In this document: positions 43,814 to 52,612 of the stretch, piece by piece
How positions within the stretch are numbered: the first letter of the stretch is position 1
Layout of the letters: every line of letters begins with the position of its first letter
DNA from: Tichowtungia aerotolerans
GTDB taxonomy: Bacteria; Verrucomicrobiota; Kiritimatiellia; Kiritimatiellales; Tichowtungiaceae
Assembly (NCBI RefSeq): GCF_009905215.1
Contig: NZ_CP047593.1
Coordinates: forward strand, 806,001 to 870,000
Reading direction: 5' to 3'
DNA: 64,000 nucleotides
Program-made: the position numbers and the translations under genes
Notes under the pieces: generated by a model
The model's input: only the letters and a program-made list of their open reading frames with translations
The model's database searches: none
Told to the model about the DNA's origin: nothing

Positions 43814-44743
43814 ATGTCAGCAAGCATCATCATACTGATCGTGATTGCCGTTTTTGCAATCGTCGCCATCTTCAAAACAATGCAGATCGTGCCGCAGCGG
43901 CAGGCCTACATCATTGAACGCCTCGGCAAATATCATAAAACACTCGAAGCCGGACTGCACATCCTCATTCCGTTCATCGACAAAGTGGCCTACAGACACA
44001 GCCTCAAAGAGCAGGCCGTCGACGTGCCGCCGCAGATGTGCATCACCCGCGATAACATCTCCGTGGAAGTGGACGGCATCCTTTACATGCAGGTCATGGA
44101 CCCGAAAAGCGCCTCCTACGGCATCAACAACTACGGTTTCGCCTCTTCCCAGCTTGCGCAAACCACCATGCGTTCCGTGATCGGAAAACTCGACCTCGAC
44201 AAAACCTTCGAGGAACGCGACTCCATCAACGGCATCATTGTGGAAGCCGTCGACGCGGCGTCCGATCCGTGGGGCGTCAAAGTCACCCGCTACGAAGTCA
44301 AAAATATCACCCCGCCGCAGAGCATCAAAGACGCGATGGAAAAGCAGATGCGCGCCGAGCGCGAAAAACGCGCCCAGATCGCTGAGTCCGAAGGAGCCCG
44401 CCAGGCCGCCATCAATGAAGCCGACGGTCAAAAACAGGCGGCGATCGCCCGCTCCGAAGGGGAAAAGCTGAAACGCATCAACGAGGCCGAAGGCCGCGCC
44501 GCCGAGATCCGGGCCGTTGCAGTCGCGACCGCCGAAGGAATCACAAAAATAGCCGAGGCTATTCAGTCCGAAGGCGGGTCCGACGCGGTCAACCTGCGCA
44601 TTGCCGAACAGTACATCGGCGAATTCGGCAACCTGGCCAAGACCAACAACACCATGATCATCCCGACCAACCTCAGCGATGTCGCCGGACTCGTCGCCAC
44701 CGCCAAAAGCGTTCTTACCCAGACCGGAAAAACCGAAAGCTGA
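43814..44743 (+). CDS. SPFH/stomatin-like protein (QmcA/paraslipin type)
   Basis: 309 residues. N-terminal membrane anchor, then the SPFH domain (VPQRQAYIIERLGKYHKTLE, GLHILIPFIDKVAYRHSLKE, PWGVKVTRYEVKNI), then a long Ala/Glu-rich coiled coil (residues about 175-245). It scaffolds membrane microdomains as oligomeric cages with the NfeD partner just upstream. AAAGGAGAAAA precedes the ATG. Confidence 0.93.
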   Translation: MSASIIILIVIAVFAIVAIFKTMQIVPQRQAYIIERLGKYHKTLEAGLHILIPFIDKVAYRHSLKEQAVDVPPQMCITRDNISVEVDGILYMQVMDPKSASYGINNYGFASSQLAQTTMRSVIGKLDLDKTFEERDSINGIIVEAVDAASDPWGVKVTRYEVKNITPPQSIKDAMEKQMRAEREKRAQIAESEGARQAAINEADGQKQAAIARSEGEKLKRINEAEGRAAEIRAVAVATAEGITKIAEAIQSEGGSDAVNLRIAEQYIGEFGNLAKTNNTMIIPTNLSDVAGLVATAKSVLTQTGKTES

Positions 44744-44760
44744 TTTCATTCGACTCCGCA

Positions 44761-44799
44761 AAAAAAGCCGCGCCGCCTGATGGGCGGGGCGGCTTTTTC
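44761..44799. terminator. bidirectional intrinsic terminator
   Basis: Stem GCCGCGCCGCC/GGCGGGGCGGC with a single G-G mismatch and a short loop, with an A-run to the left and a T-run to the right, so it can end both the SPFH transcript and the convergent M48 transcript. The right T-run merges with the palindrome at 44797-44811. Confidence 0.9.
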
Positions 44800-44811
44800 C
44801 AATGTTTGGAA
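44797..44811. repeat. iterated palindrome, exact copy at a terminator
   Basis: TTCCAA-TGT-TTGGAA. Its first T bases belong to the T-run of the terminator at 44761-44799. Confidence 0.9.
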
Positions 44812-44820
44812 AAACCGGAT

Positions 44821-46821
44821 TCAGGCAGAGGCGCCAAGGCTTGTCACGGCGAGCCACGGAGGAACGGGACAGCCAAGGCTGTCGGCAATTGCACGGAACA
44901 ATTCAACTTCTTCCACGGTAATATCCCGGTCGCTCATCAAACAAACCAAAGCGGCGGCCAGCACCCATTTTTTAATATAGAAAGAGGCTCCAGCCAGCTT
45001 GTCGAGCGACTGATCGAGCTGTTCCCATCCGCACTGAGAACCGGGCTGAAGCATAAAAACCGCACGCGCATCCGGAATCTTTTCCGATGCTTTTTCAAAT
45101 GCGACGGAGGCGGTTTCGTTGAGACGGGCCAGCACAGACAACACACAGGAAACTTCGTTCTGCACTCCGCAAAAGGCATAAATGCCCGCCGCCCGCTGGC
45201 GGTTTGCACGCCCCCCGAACAGCGGATCCAGATTACAGATCAACACCCGCTGAAGCGCATACTCAAACACACTGACCTGCTCGTCGGCATCAATCAGCGG
45301 ACGCAGGTTGGCCCGAAACGGCAGATACTGCCCTTTTGAAAGCTGGCGCAAAGCCGGAACCGCCAGATCAAAAATCGGAAGCTTCATTTCCGGCGCCAAC
45401 GTTTTCAAATGCGGCAGGATTTTTTTGAGCTCCTCAATCACTCCGGCATCCGCCTTTGATTGGATAATCTCCATCTGCCGGGGCCGAACCGACTCATCCG
45501 AATCGATCAGCAACAGATAGATCACCGCGCGGCACCCATATGGATCCCGGGCCAGTTCTTTCAGATCTTCCGGAATCGCATCCAGCAGCTTTTCCGCATG
45601 AATCACATGCTCCTGGAGCGGAGCGCCGATTGTCGCCATCAGCGCGTCCGGATTCTGCCTAGGAGCTGTTCCGGATGTGTTTTTGCGGCGGCGCGCGGCC
45701 TGCTGCAGAACCGCTCCGGTCACCGCCAGATCCGCCGGGCGCGTCAGCGCATCCGCAAACGAGTGCGGCGGCTTTTTCAAGGCCGGAGCGCCCTCCTTTA
45801 TTTCCAGCTGTTTATACAGCGATTCCAGCGTGACCCGTTCAAAGGTTCCATTGAACTCCGGCTGCAGCCAACGAACACGATCCGCCAGAGGAGGATGGGT
45901 TGCCAGGGATGATGCGCGAAGTGCATTACCGAAAAACATGTGGCTGACTCCCGCCGCCTGCGGAGCAAGGATTCGCGATCCGCCGGTCAGCCCTCCGATT
46001 TTCTTGAGCGCCCCGGCCAGCCCTTCCGGGTTGCGGGTAAACTGAACAGCAGCGGCATCCGCCAGAAACTCCCGCTGCCGGGAAATGGCACTCTGGATCA
46101 GTTTCCCAAAAAACAAGCCAATAGAGCCGACCACAAACAAGGCGCCTGCCACCAGATACACATACAGCGATCCCCGCCCCCGCACTCTCATTTCAAAAAT
46201 CGATCGTCCTGCCAGCACGATCAGCAGCAAACCGTGAAGGCCGCCCATCAGATGAAGATTCAAACGCATATCGCCATTGAGAATATGACTGAACTCATGC
46301 GCGATAACACCCTGAAGTTCTTCACGGGTCAGGCCGACCAATGTGCCGTAGGTCACCGCCACCACCGCGTCCTTCGGCGTATACCCCGCGGCAAACGCAT
46401 TGATGCCCTTTTCTCTGTAAAGCACATACACCGACGGCACACTCGTCCCCGAAGCAATCGCCATCTCCTCAACCACATTCAGAAGCCGGCGCTCATAGAA
46501 CTCATCAGCATTGGGCGGCAGTCGACGTCCACCCAGCAGTTCGGCGACCCGGCTGCCGCCCCGACGCAAATCGATGACTTTATAAATCGACCCGGCCAGA
46601 ATCACCAGCAACGTCACACCCGCAGTGATCAGGAACAGATTCAGGTTCCACCAGTCGAAAGCATCCAGCGGCTTATGCGTGTTTTTCAGCCAGAGCAAAA
46701 ACCATAGAAGCATCGCCACCAGATATACCATGGCGGCCGTGCCGATAATCGCTCCAATAAAATACACCAGCAGAACTGAAGTCCGCCGCCGCGACTTTTC
46801 CTGACGATCAAAAAAGTCCAT
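44821..46821 (-). CDS. HtpX-like M48 membrane metalloprotease
   Basis: 666 residues, about twice the usual HtpX size. Two N-terminal transmembrane segments, then the peptidase domain with the zinc motif HEFSH at 175-179, a second membrane pair and the third ligand Glu in QREFLADAAA. The C-terminal 300 residues are a helical extension without known domain. It probably degrades misfolded membrane proteins from the cytoplasmic face. It is co-directional with lemA 17 bp upstream, a widely seen pairing. Confidence 0.9.
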   Translation of the reverse strand: MDFFDRQEKSRRRTSVLLVYFIGAIIGTAAMVYLVAMLLWFLLWLKNTHKPLDAFDWWNLNLFLITAGVTLLVILAGSIYKVIDLRRGGSRVAELLGGRRLPPNADEFYERRLLNVVEEMAIASGTSVPSVYVLYREKGINAFAAGYTPKDAVVAVTYGTLVGLTREELQGVIAHEFSHILNGDMRLNLHLMGGLHGLLLIVLAGRSIFEMRVRGRGSLYVYLVAGALFVVGSIGLFFGKLIQSAISRQREFLADAAAVQFTRNPEGLAGALKKIGGLTGGSRILAPQAAGVSHMFFGNALRASSLATHPPLADRVRWLQPEFNGTFERVTLESLYKQLEIKEGAPALKKPPHSFADALTRPADLAVTGAVLQQAARRRKNTSGTAPRQNPDALMATIGAPLQEHVIHAEKLLDAIPEDLKELARDPYGCRAVIYLLLIDSDESVRPRQMEIIQSKADAGVIEELKKILPHLKTLAPEMKLPIFDLAVPALRQLSKGQYLPFRANLRPLIDADEQVSVFEYALQRVLICNLDPLFGGRANRQRAAGIYAFCGVQNEVSCVLSVLARLNETASVAFEKASEKIPDARAVFMLQPGSQCGWEQLDQSLDKLAGASFYIKKWVLAAALVCLMSDRDITVEEVELFRAIADSLGCPVPPWLAVTSLGASA

Positions 46822-46838
46822 TTCACAGCCCGAAGCTT

Positions 46839-47441
46839 TTAAGAAAAGCTGACTTTCGGCGCTTCCTTCTGCGACTCATCGGTCACTTCAAAAAGAACTG
46901 CAGCAGTAAAGTTGAACATGCCCGCAATAATCACAGTCGGGAAGACTTCGCGGGCTGTGTTGTAGAGAGTAACCGCATCATTGTATGCCTGACGGGCAAA
47001 CGAAATTCGGTTTTCTGTAGAAGTCAGTTCCTCGGTCAGCTGCATCATATTCTGATTCGCTTTCAGATCCGGATACGACTCGGATAAAGCAAACAGGCGC
47101 CCCAGAGCACCACTGAGAGCCCCTTCCGCACCAACCAGACCTTCCATCGCTCCTCCGTCCGCCGGATTCTGAGCCGCCGCCTTGCCTGCGGCCATTGCCA
47201 TGTTGCGCGCCTGAATCACCGCTTCAAGCGTTGCGCGTTCGTGCTGCATATACCCTTTGGCGGTCTCCACCAGATTCGGAATCAGGTCATATCGGCGCTT
47301 CAACTGCACATCAATCTGAGAAAATGCGTTTTTAAACCGATTGCGCAGCACAACCAGTTTATTGTAAGCGGCGACCACCGCAACAATCACCAAAACAATC
47401 AGCCCCAACAAAATCAACAATACAATCGCCGCTCCACTCAT
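46839..47441 (-). CDS. lemA: LemA-family membrane protein
   Basis: 200 residues. N-terminal hydrophobic anchor then a four-helix bundle with family signatures RFKNAFSQIDVQLKRRYDLI, PNLVETAKGYMQHE, LTEELTSTENRISFARQAYN and VFPTVIIA. Exact function not established, often encoded beside M48 proteases as here. Confidence 0.93.
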   Translation of the reverse strand: MSGAAIVLLILLGLIVLVIVAVVAAYNKLVVLRNRFKNAFSQIDVQLKRRYDLIPNLVETAKGYMQHERATLEAVIQARNMAMAAGKAAAQNPADGGAMEGLVGAEGALSGALGRLFALSESYPDLKANQNMMQLTEELTSTENRISFARQAYNDAVTLYNTAREVFPTVIIAGMFNFTAAVLFEVTDESQKEAPKVSFS

Positions 47442-47542
47442 CTTCTACTCCTTATTTGCATCATCCTACCCCTGCAGCACAGCAGTCCGCAGAATAGAAA
47501 ATCATCTTAACGGCAAGGCAGGATCCTGACAATTACACAAAC

Positions 47543-47639
47543 TTCCAATGTTTGTAATCCCTGCATGCACAACAACCTGCTCTTTTCCAAACCTTGGAAA
47601 ATGTCAAAGCTGTCATACGATGACTTCCAATGATTGAAA
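47543..47639. repeat. cluster of three iterated palindromes
   Basis: Exact TTCCAA-ACC-TTGGAA at 47585-47599, flanked by one-mismatch copies at 47543-47557 and 47625-47639. Centres are 42 and 40 bp apart, in the divergent control region between lemA and the cupin gene. The near 42-bp spacing equals that at 33001-33057. Confidence 0.88.
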
Positions 47640-47660
47640 AAATGAGTTAGATCGATTGCA

Positions 47661-48026
47661 ATGAAACCTGAAACCAGAACATTTGACCCCTCCAGGGAAT
47701 TCGAAACGGAAGAGCGCTGCTTCATCACCGAACTGCTCAACGACGAATCCAGCCCGGAGCTTTCGATTGCCCGCGCGCGCGTCGCGCCGGGCGTAACGAC
47801 CGCCTGGCACAAACTGACAGATACGAATGAACGCTATCTGATTGTGTCCGGAACCGGCCGCATGGAAATGGAAGCAACAGACGCTGCGGATGTCTCTGCA
47901 GGCGACACGATCTGCATCCCGGCAACCGTTCCTCAACGGATTACCAACACAGGAACGAATGACCTGATCTTCTTCGCCGTCTGCACTCCGCGCTTCCGTC
48001 CGGAAAACTACATCGGACTTGAATAA
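47661..48026 (+). CDS. small cupin-domain protein
   Basis: 121 residues forming one cupin barrel. Motif 1 is VTTAWHKLTDTNERYLIVSG (His, Glu) and motif 2 is GDTICIPATVPQRITNTG. In motif 2 the usual metal His of P-x-x-x-x-H is Arg or Gln, so metal binding may be weakened. Could be a sugar isomerase-like or sensor protein. No close partner gene. Confidence 0.82.
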   Translation: MKPETRTFDPSREFETEERCFITELLNDESSPELSIARARVAPGVTTAWHKLTDTNERYLIVSGTGRMEMEATDAADVSAGDTICIPATVPQRITNTGTNDLIFFAVCTPRFRPENYIGLE

Positions 48027-48027
48027 A

Positions 48028-48351
48028 TTACTGCGCCTTCTTCAACGCATCTTTCACAGCTGCTTTGACGGCATCCGCGGTATACGTCGCACCGCTTACT
48101 GCATCCACCTCAACACTGTTTGCCTCAACCATCCGTTTACACAGCTTTCTCAGTGCGCCGGGCCTTCCGTCTTTGCAAAGGGTCACTTCCACCTCGGCAA
48201 TGCTGTTTTTCTTCACGGTTACTACCACCTGAACCGGGCCGTTGTTTCCGCCGGCGGTTCCGGTATAAATGCCGTCCTTCAGCTCAACGGCAAAAGACGC
48301 CGCAACCGCCAAACACAACGTCAGAAAAACATAGAGTTTCGTTTTCATCAT
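48028..48351 (-). CDS. secreted FMN-binding-domain protein
   Basis: 107 residues, signal peptide ending near SFAVE, then a single FMN-binding domain (ELKDGIYTGTAGGNNGPVQV and VDAVSGATYTADAVKAAV). SGAT is the motif in which a Thr is covalently flavinylated by ApbE. This minimal protein could carry electrons in the periplasm. Two ATG codons overlap at the start (48351 and 48348). Ends 1 bp from the cupin gene, convergently. Confidence 0.88.
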   Translation of the reverse strand: MMKTKLYVFLTLCLAVAASFAVELKDGIYTGTAGGNNGPVQVVVTVKKNSIAEVEVTLCKDGRPGALRKLCKRMVEANSVEVDAVSGATYTADAVKAAVKDALKKAQ

Positions 48352-48393
48352 CGGCGAATGTACCCCTTCCGCTTATTTCATCCAAACCCTGGA

Positions 48394-48433
48394 AAAAGAA
48401 AACGGCGGTTTTCCAATGTCTGGAAAACCGCCG
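48394..48433 (-). terminator. terminator of ilvD built from the iterated palindrome
   Basis: A perfect 13-bp stem CGGCGGTTTTCCA (48403-48415 with 48421-48433) and five-base loop, followed on the minus strand by TTTTCTTTTTCC. The palindrome TTCCAATGTCTGGAA (48411-48425, one mismatch) forms the apical half of the stem. It ends 20 bp after the ilvD stop codon. A degenerate copy sits at 48380-48394. Confidence 0.88.
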
Positions 48434-48453
48434 CTTCTCAAGCCCGTCTGTTT

Positions 48454-50133
48454 TTACGCACGGGGCAGTTTGAGCACGGCACCGGATGAGGCGTTGGTGG
48501 CCATGGCGGCGTAGCGGGCAAGCCAGCCGGTGGTGTAGCGCGGCACGGGTTTTTGCCAGGTTTTGCGCCGCTCGGCGAGCTCGGCGTCGGACAGGTCCAC
48601 GCGCAGAACACGGTTGGGAATATCGATTTCAATGATGTCGCCTTCTTTGAGGAGACCGATCGGTCCGCCTTCGGCGGCTTCGGGAGAAATGTGGCCGATG
48701 CAGGCTCCGTGTGTTCCGCCGCTAAAGCGGCCGTCGGTAATGAGCGCGACTTTATCGCCGAGATCCTGTCCCATGATGTAGGAAGTCGGCGCGAGCATTT
48801 CCTGCATGCCGGGACCGCCTTTGGGACCTTCGTAACGGATGACAACCACATCGCCTGCCTTGACCTTTCCGGCGAGGATGCCTTCGCAGGCATCTTCCTG
48901 CGACTCAAAGATAACGGCGGGCCCTTTGTGGACGAGCATCTTCGGGTCGACGCCGGCGGTTTTCACGACTGCACCTTCGGCGGCAAGATTCCCCGTAAGG
49001 ATGGAAAGCCCGCCCTCTTTGCTGTAGGGGTTGTCAATTTTGTGGATACAGGCTTCGTCTTTGGTTTCCGCTCCGGCGATATTTTCGCCGAGGGTTTTCC
49101 CGGTGACGGTCGGACACTCCAGCTTAAGGGCGCCGTCGATCTTACTGATTTCCGCGAGGATGGCGCTGATGCCGCCGGCATCACGGACGTCTTCGATATG
49201 GTAGCTCGATGACGGGGAAACTTTGCAGATGTTCGGCGTGGTTTTTGAGAGCTGGTTGATGCGCTCGAGGTCGTAACCGATTCCGGCTTCGTTGGCAACC
49301 GCAAGCGTATGCAGCACGGTGTTGGTGGAGCCACCCATCGCCATATCGAGCACGAATGCGTTGTCGACCGAGGCTTCGGTGATGACATCGCGCGGCTTCG
49401 GCCCGTTAGCCAGCGCCATTTCAACGGCCCGTTTTGCCGCGGCCTTCCACAACTCGAGACGGGCTTCTTCGGTAGCCAGCAGCGTACCGTTGCCCGGCAG
49501 CGCCATTCCGATGGCTTCGCACAGGCAGTTCATGGAATTGGCGGTAAACATCCCGGAACACGATCCGGCACTCGGGCAGGCTTTGCATTCCAGCTCGTTG
49601 AGCTCCTCTTCGGTGATCTTTCCCGCTTTGAGCTGTGCAACACCTTCGAAAACACTAATGAGGTCGATGACCGTACCGTCGGCTTTGCGGCCGGCAGCCA
49701 TCGGTCCGCCGCTGGCAAAAATGGTCGGGATATTGGTGCGAACGGCGCCCATCAGCATGCCGGGAACAATCTTGTCGCAGTTGGGGATGCAGATCATGGC
49801 ATCAAAAGCGTGCGCGCGGACCATTGTTTCAACGCTGTCAGCAATGAGCTCGCGGCTCGGCAGGGAGTATTTCATGCCGGAGTGGCCCATGGCGATTCCG
49901 TCGCAAACCCCGATGACGTTGAATTCGCGCGGCGTTCCGCCCGCTTCGCGGATGGCGTCGCAGACAATCCGGCCGACCTGATTGAGATGTACGTGACCGG
50001 GAATGACTTCATTAAAGGAGTTGCAGACGGCAATGAACGGCTTCTGGATGTCCTCATCGGTCAATCCGGTGGCATGCATCAGACTGCGGTGCGGCGCGCG
50101 TTCTATTCCTTTTTTTACAATATCGCTGTTCAT
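48454..50133 (-). CDS. ilvD: dihydroxy-acid dehydratase
   Basis: Fe-S enzyme converting dihydroxy-acids to 2-keto acids in isoleucine and valine synthesis. The 559 residues match the usual length. Signatures: [47 protein letters not shown] (Cys119-Asp-Lys), [19 protein letters not shown], and the ending [20 protein letters not shown]. Cluster-ligand cysteines are present. It stands alone, without other ilv genes in the window, and has its own terminator. Confidence 0.97.
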   Translation of the reverse strand: MNSDIVKKGIERAPHRSLMHATGLTDEDIQKPFIAVCNSFNEVIPGHVHLNQVGRIVCDAIREAGGTPREFNVIGVCDGIAMGHSGMKYSLPSRELIADSVETMVRAHAFDAMICIPNCDKIVPGMLMGAVRTNIPTIFASGGPMAAGRKADGTVIDLISVFEGVAQLKAGKITEEELNELECKACPSAGSCSGMFTANSMNCLCEAIGMALPGNGTLLATEEARLELWKAAAKRAVEMALANGPKPRDVITEASVDNAFVLDMAMGGSTNTVLHTLAVANEAGIGYDLERINQLSKTTPNICKVSPSSSYHIEDVRDAGGISAILAEISKIDGALKLECPTVTGKTLGENIAGAETKDEACIHKIDNPYSKEGGLSILTGNLAAEGAVVKTAGVDPKMLVHKGPAVIFESQEDACEGILAGKVKAGDVVVIRYEGPKGGPGMQEMLAPTSYIMGQDLGDKVALITDGRFSGGTHGACIGHISPEAAEGGPIGLLKEGDIIEIDIPNRVLRVDLSDAELAERRKTWQKPVPRYTTGWLARYAAMATNASSGAVLKLPRA

Positions 50134-50237
50134 GACGATCCTTTCTATTTCACTAAAATGATTGATTGCCTCGGGTTTTCCGGTACGGTCTCCCGGCTCA
50201 ATTTCGAAATGCAGACTTTACGTCCTGAGGGAACATT

Positions 50238-51995
50238 ATGAAAAACATTTCTGTGACAACTCTATCGGTGATTCTGGCAGCACTTTGGGCATCAGCAACT
50301 GAAACGAACTCCACTCCGGTCATTACTGTAACCGCTTCCGCCCAGACTGCCGACAGCGCAGCCATCCATGACGTCCTGAAAGCCGAGCCGGGCGTATTGC
50401 TCAACTCGCGTGGAGGATCTCAAAACGACCTGTCGATACGTGGCTCCTCGTTCAGCGGCGCCGGACTCTCTCTGGGCGGCATGACGCTGCACAACCCGCA
50501 GACGGAGCATTTTAACGCCGAACTGCCGGTTCCGGCCGCAATGCTTTCGCGCCCTTCGGTCCGGACCGGTCTCGGCAACCAGGGCGGCCATCTGGTCGGC
50601 ACAGTCGGCTTCGACCTTCTTCCAATGTCTGGAACAAAACAGTTCGAAGCCGGTTTCGGCACGGATCACCGCGACTGGCAGAGCCTGCTGGTGCAGCAAA
50701 TGGTTTCCGAAACACTCGGAGTCGGCTTTTTTGCCGGACGCGAATCAGCGTCAGGCGTCGACTATCCCGACAACGATTATGACCGCGAGTACATCGGCGG
50801 CCACATGCAGTTCCATAAAGACGACACCCAGGTAGACCTTCTGATTTCCCATCAGGAAAAAGATTTCGGCGCGCGCGGATACTACGGAGTTCCGGACAAC
50901 CGAGCCGCCAATGAACTGACCGAGGAAAATATGGTCCTACTCAGCGCCATGCGTGGAGATGTAAATGCGGATTATCTGCGCGGCGGTATTTCCTGGAGAG
51001 AGTTTTACGACGATTACTACATCCCCTCCTGGATGTACGAAAACCACCATCGTTCCCGCGTCAGCTCGGCCTTCTTCGATGGACGCACCATTGCAATCAA
51101 CGGATTTGCCCTCGGCTGGCATAGCGATGTCAGCGAAGAGCGCACCGCCAGCACCGGCGTCGGCTGGAACCATCGCACCCGCGGCGGCATATCGCTTCTG
51201 CCGCAATGGAGCGGCGATCGTCTCAAACTGACCGCAGGCATGCGCGGTGAGTTTTTCACAGACATATCTCCCGAATATCTCCCGCAGCTCGGGGCGGAAT
51301 ACATGCTGTCCGACAACCTTACCACGTTTGCCTCCTATGCCGAATCCGTTCGACTGCCGTCCTACACAGAGTTGAACTACACCTCTCCGTCCAGCCTCGG
51401 AAACGCCGGTCTCGGGCCGCAAACATCCCAGCAAACCGAAATCGGATTTAAAGGTATTCCGTCCGAATCCATGGACTGGAAACTCTCCGCGTTCTACCGC
51501 CGCAGTAAAAACACCATCGACTGGCAAAAACTGGACGCAAACTCGACCCTGTGGAACGCCACAGATATCGGCTCACTGGATACCTTCGGCACCGAGGCCC
51601 GCCTCGGATGGTATCCCGCACAAAACCTCGAAATGCAGGTCGCCTACACATGGATCTATAAAGACAAAGATGCAGCCGACAGCGGAAATTATGCATCGCT
51701 CTACGCCCTGGACTACCCCGAGCATCTCGTTCAGGTTTCCGCACTTTGGAAACCGGTTGAACGGGTTGAACTGGGAACCGTCCAAACCTTCCGTTTTCAG
51801 GCAGATAACAACATCCGGGAACACGGAAGCGTTGGAACCGACAGCTCCTTTGTTGTGCGCTACACACCCCCAAAGGTTGATTTCGCCACAATCTCCCTGC
51901 TGGTTAACAACGCGTGGGATGACGATTTTCAGGTATTCCCGGGGCAGCGTTCCGCAGGACGTTACGCCGGCATATCCCTCGCGCTGAATTGGTAA
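50238..51995 (+). CDS. TonB-dependent outer-membrane receptor
   Basis: 585 residues with a signal peptide. The plug domain is recognisable (VLKAEPGVLLNSRGGSQND, then LSIRGSSFSGAGL) and the C-terminal 430 residues are a beta barrel ending in Trp (LALNW). It is BtuB-like in size, so it may import a corrinoid or a metal chelate; no cobalamin riboswitch was seen upstream. GAGGGAAC precedes the ATG. Contains a one-mismatch palindrome at 50620-50634. Confidence 0.92.
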   Translation: MKNISVTTLSVILAALWASATETNSTPVITVTASAQTADSAAIHDVLKAEPGVLLNSRGGSQNDLSIRGSSFSGAGLSLGGMTLHNPQTEHFNAELPVPAAMLSRPSVRTGLGNQGGHLVGTVGFDLLPMSGTKQFEAGFGTDHRDWQSLLVQQMVSETLGVGFFAGRESASGVDYPDNDYDREYIGGHMQFHKDDTQVDLLISHQEKDFGARGYYGVPDNRAANELTEENMVLLSAMRGDVNADYLRGGISWREFYDDYYIPSWMYENHHRSRVSSAFFDGRTIAINGFALGWHSDVSEERTASTGVGWNHRTRGGISLLPQWSGDRLKLTAGMRGEFFTDISPEYLPQLGAEYMLSDNLTTFASYAESVRLPSYTELNYTSPSSLGNAGLGPQTSQQTEIGFKGIPSESMDWKLSAFYRRSKNTIDWQKLDANSTLWNATDIGSLDTFGTEARLGWYPAQNLEMQVAYTWIYKDKDAADSGNYASLYALDYPEHLVQVSALWKPVERVELGTVQTFRFQADNNIREHGSVGTDSSFVVRYTPPKVDFATISLLVNNAWDDDFQVFPGQRSAGRYAGISLALNW

Positions 51996-52161
51996 CCCAC
52001 CAATTCATCTGAAAAACCCTGCAATATTTCCGGCTCGTTCTGCGTAATACGCTGCAAACAATACAGGACCGGAACAGTAATGTTTGCTGCGAAATAGCGC
52101 ATTGTTTGCGACAAAATGGATCCAAAACAAAAATTTAACATAAAAATATATCCAAATCGGG

Positions 52162-52189
52162 TTGACATCCCATCCTAGAAGAGTACAAC
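52162..52189 (+). promoter_or_regulatory. sigma70-type promoter for the 52.2-kb transcript
   Basis: TTGACA at 52162-52167, 16 bp spacer, TACAAC at 52184-52189. It lies about 65 bp before the small ORF at 52257. Confidence 0.7.
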
Positions 52190-52256
52190 GCCCGCAAATA
52201 ACCGACACAGCTTCGGTTGAGAGCGGTAAAAAACCACTCAAGAAAGAGAGAAGAAA

Positions 52257-52379
52257 ATGAAAGAAACAAAACAGATACAGAAAAGAACGCGACGGCGCGA
52301 AAACGGCATGCGGGCTTATCTGAAGAGAAGCATGCCGGGCGGATTCAAGAGCCCGATGTCCTGGACAGCAGGAATCTAA
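52257..52379 (+). CDS. 40-residue basic micro-protein or small RNA
   Basis: A frame of 40 codons starts after AAAGAGAGAAGAAA and encodes a very basic peptide (KQIQKRTRRRENGMRAYLKR, then a short Gly/Ser/Pro tail to SWTAGI). It is bracketed by a good promoter at 52162-52189 and a strong terminator at 52426-52460, so a transcript of about 260 nt is well supported. Whether the RNA or the peptide is the product is open. No family is recognised. It sits between the TonB receptor and tRNA-Phe. Confidence 0.55.
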   Translation: MKETKQIQKRTRRRENGMRAYLKRSMPGGFKSPMSWTAGI

Positions 52380-52425
52380 ACAAAGTTATTAAATCGTGCG
52401 CAGGCAGCGCACAAAGCATTTTTAT

Positions 52426-52460
52426 CAGGGCGGCGCATCGATGCGCCGCCCTGTCGTTTT
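52426..52460 (+). terminator. strong intrinsic terminator
   Basis: Perfect palindrome CAGGGCGGCGCAT-CG-ATGCGCCGCCCTG at 52426-52453 followed by TCGTTTT, ending the small transcript just before the tRNA promoter. Confidence 0.9.
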
Positions 52461-52490
52461 AACAAACCGAATTTTATAGGAGTCTGCGCA

Positions 52491-52518
52491 TTGACATCAC
52501 ACTCCATTTGCGTACAAT
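52491..52518 (+). promoter_or_regulatory. tRNA-Phe promoter
   Basis: TTGACA at 52491-52496, 16 bp spacer, TACAAT at 52513-52518, 18 bp before the tRNA 5' end. Confidence 0.8.
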
Positions 52519-52536
52519 GCGCGCTTCTTTCAACAC

Positions 52537-52612
52537 GGCGAGATAGCTCAGTTGGTAGAGCAGGGGACTGAAAATCCCCGTGTCCCCGGTTCGATTCCGG
52601 GTCTCGCCACCA
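52537..52612 (+). tRNA. tRNA-Phe (anticodon GAA)
   Basis: Acceptor GGCGAGA pairs with TCTCGCC, discriminator A and encoded CCA follow (76 nt). D-arm AGCTCAGTTGG, anticodon arm GGGGACTGAAAATCCCC with GAA, T-arm GGTTCGATTCC. Its 3' end is a typical target of integrative elements, and accessory DNA starts directly after it. Confidence 0.97.

Noticed and set aside
50134-50237. Cobalamin riboswitch before the BtuB-like receptor
   Set aside because: The leader is about 100 bp and lacks the conserved B12-box; nothing beyond a ribosome-binding site was seen.
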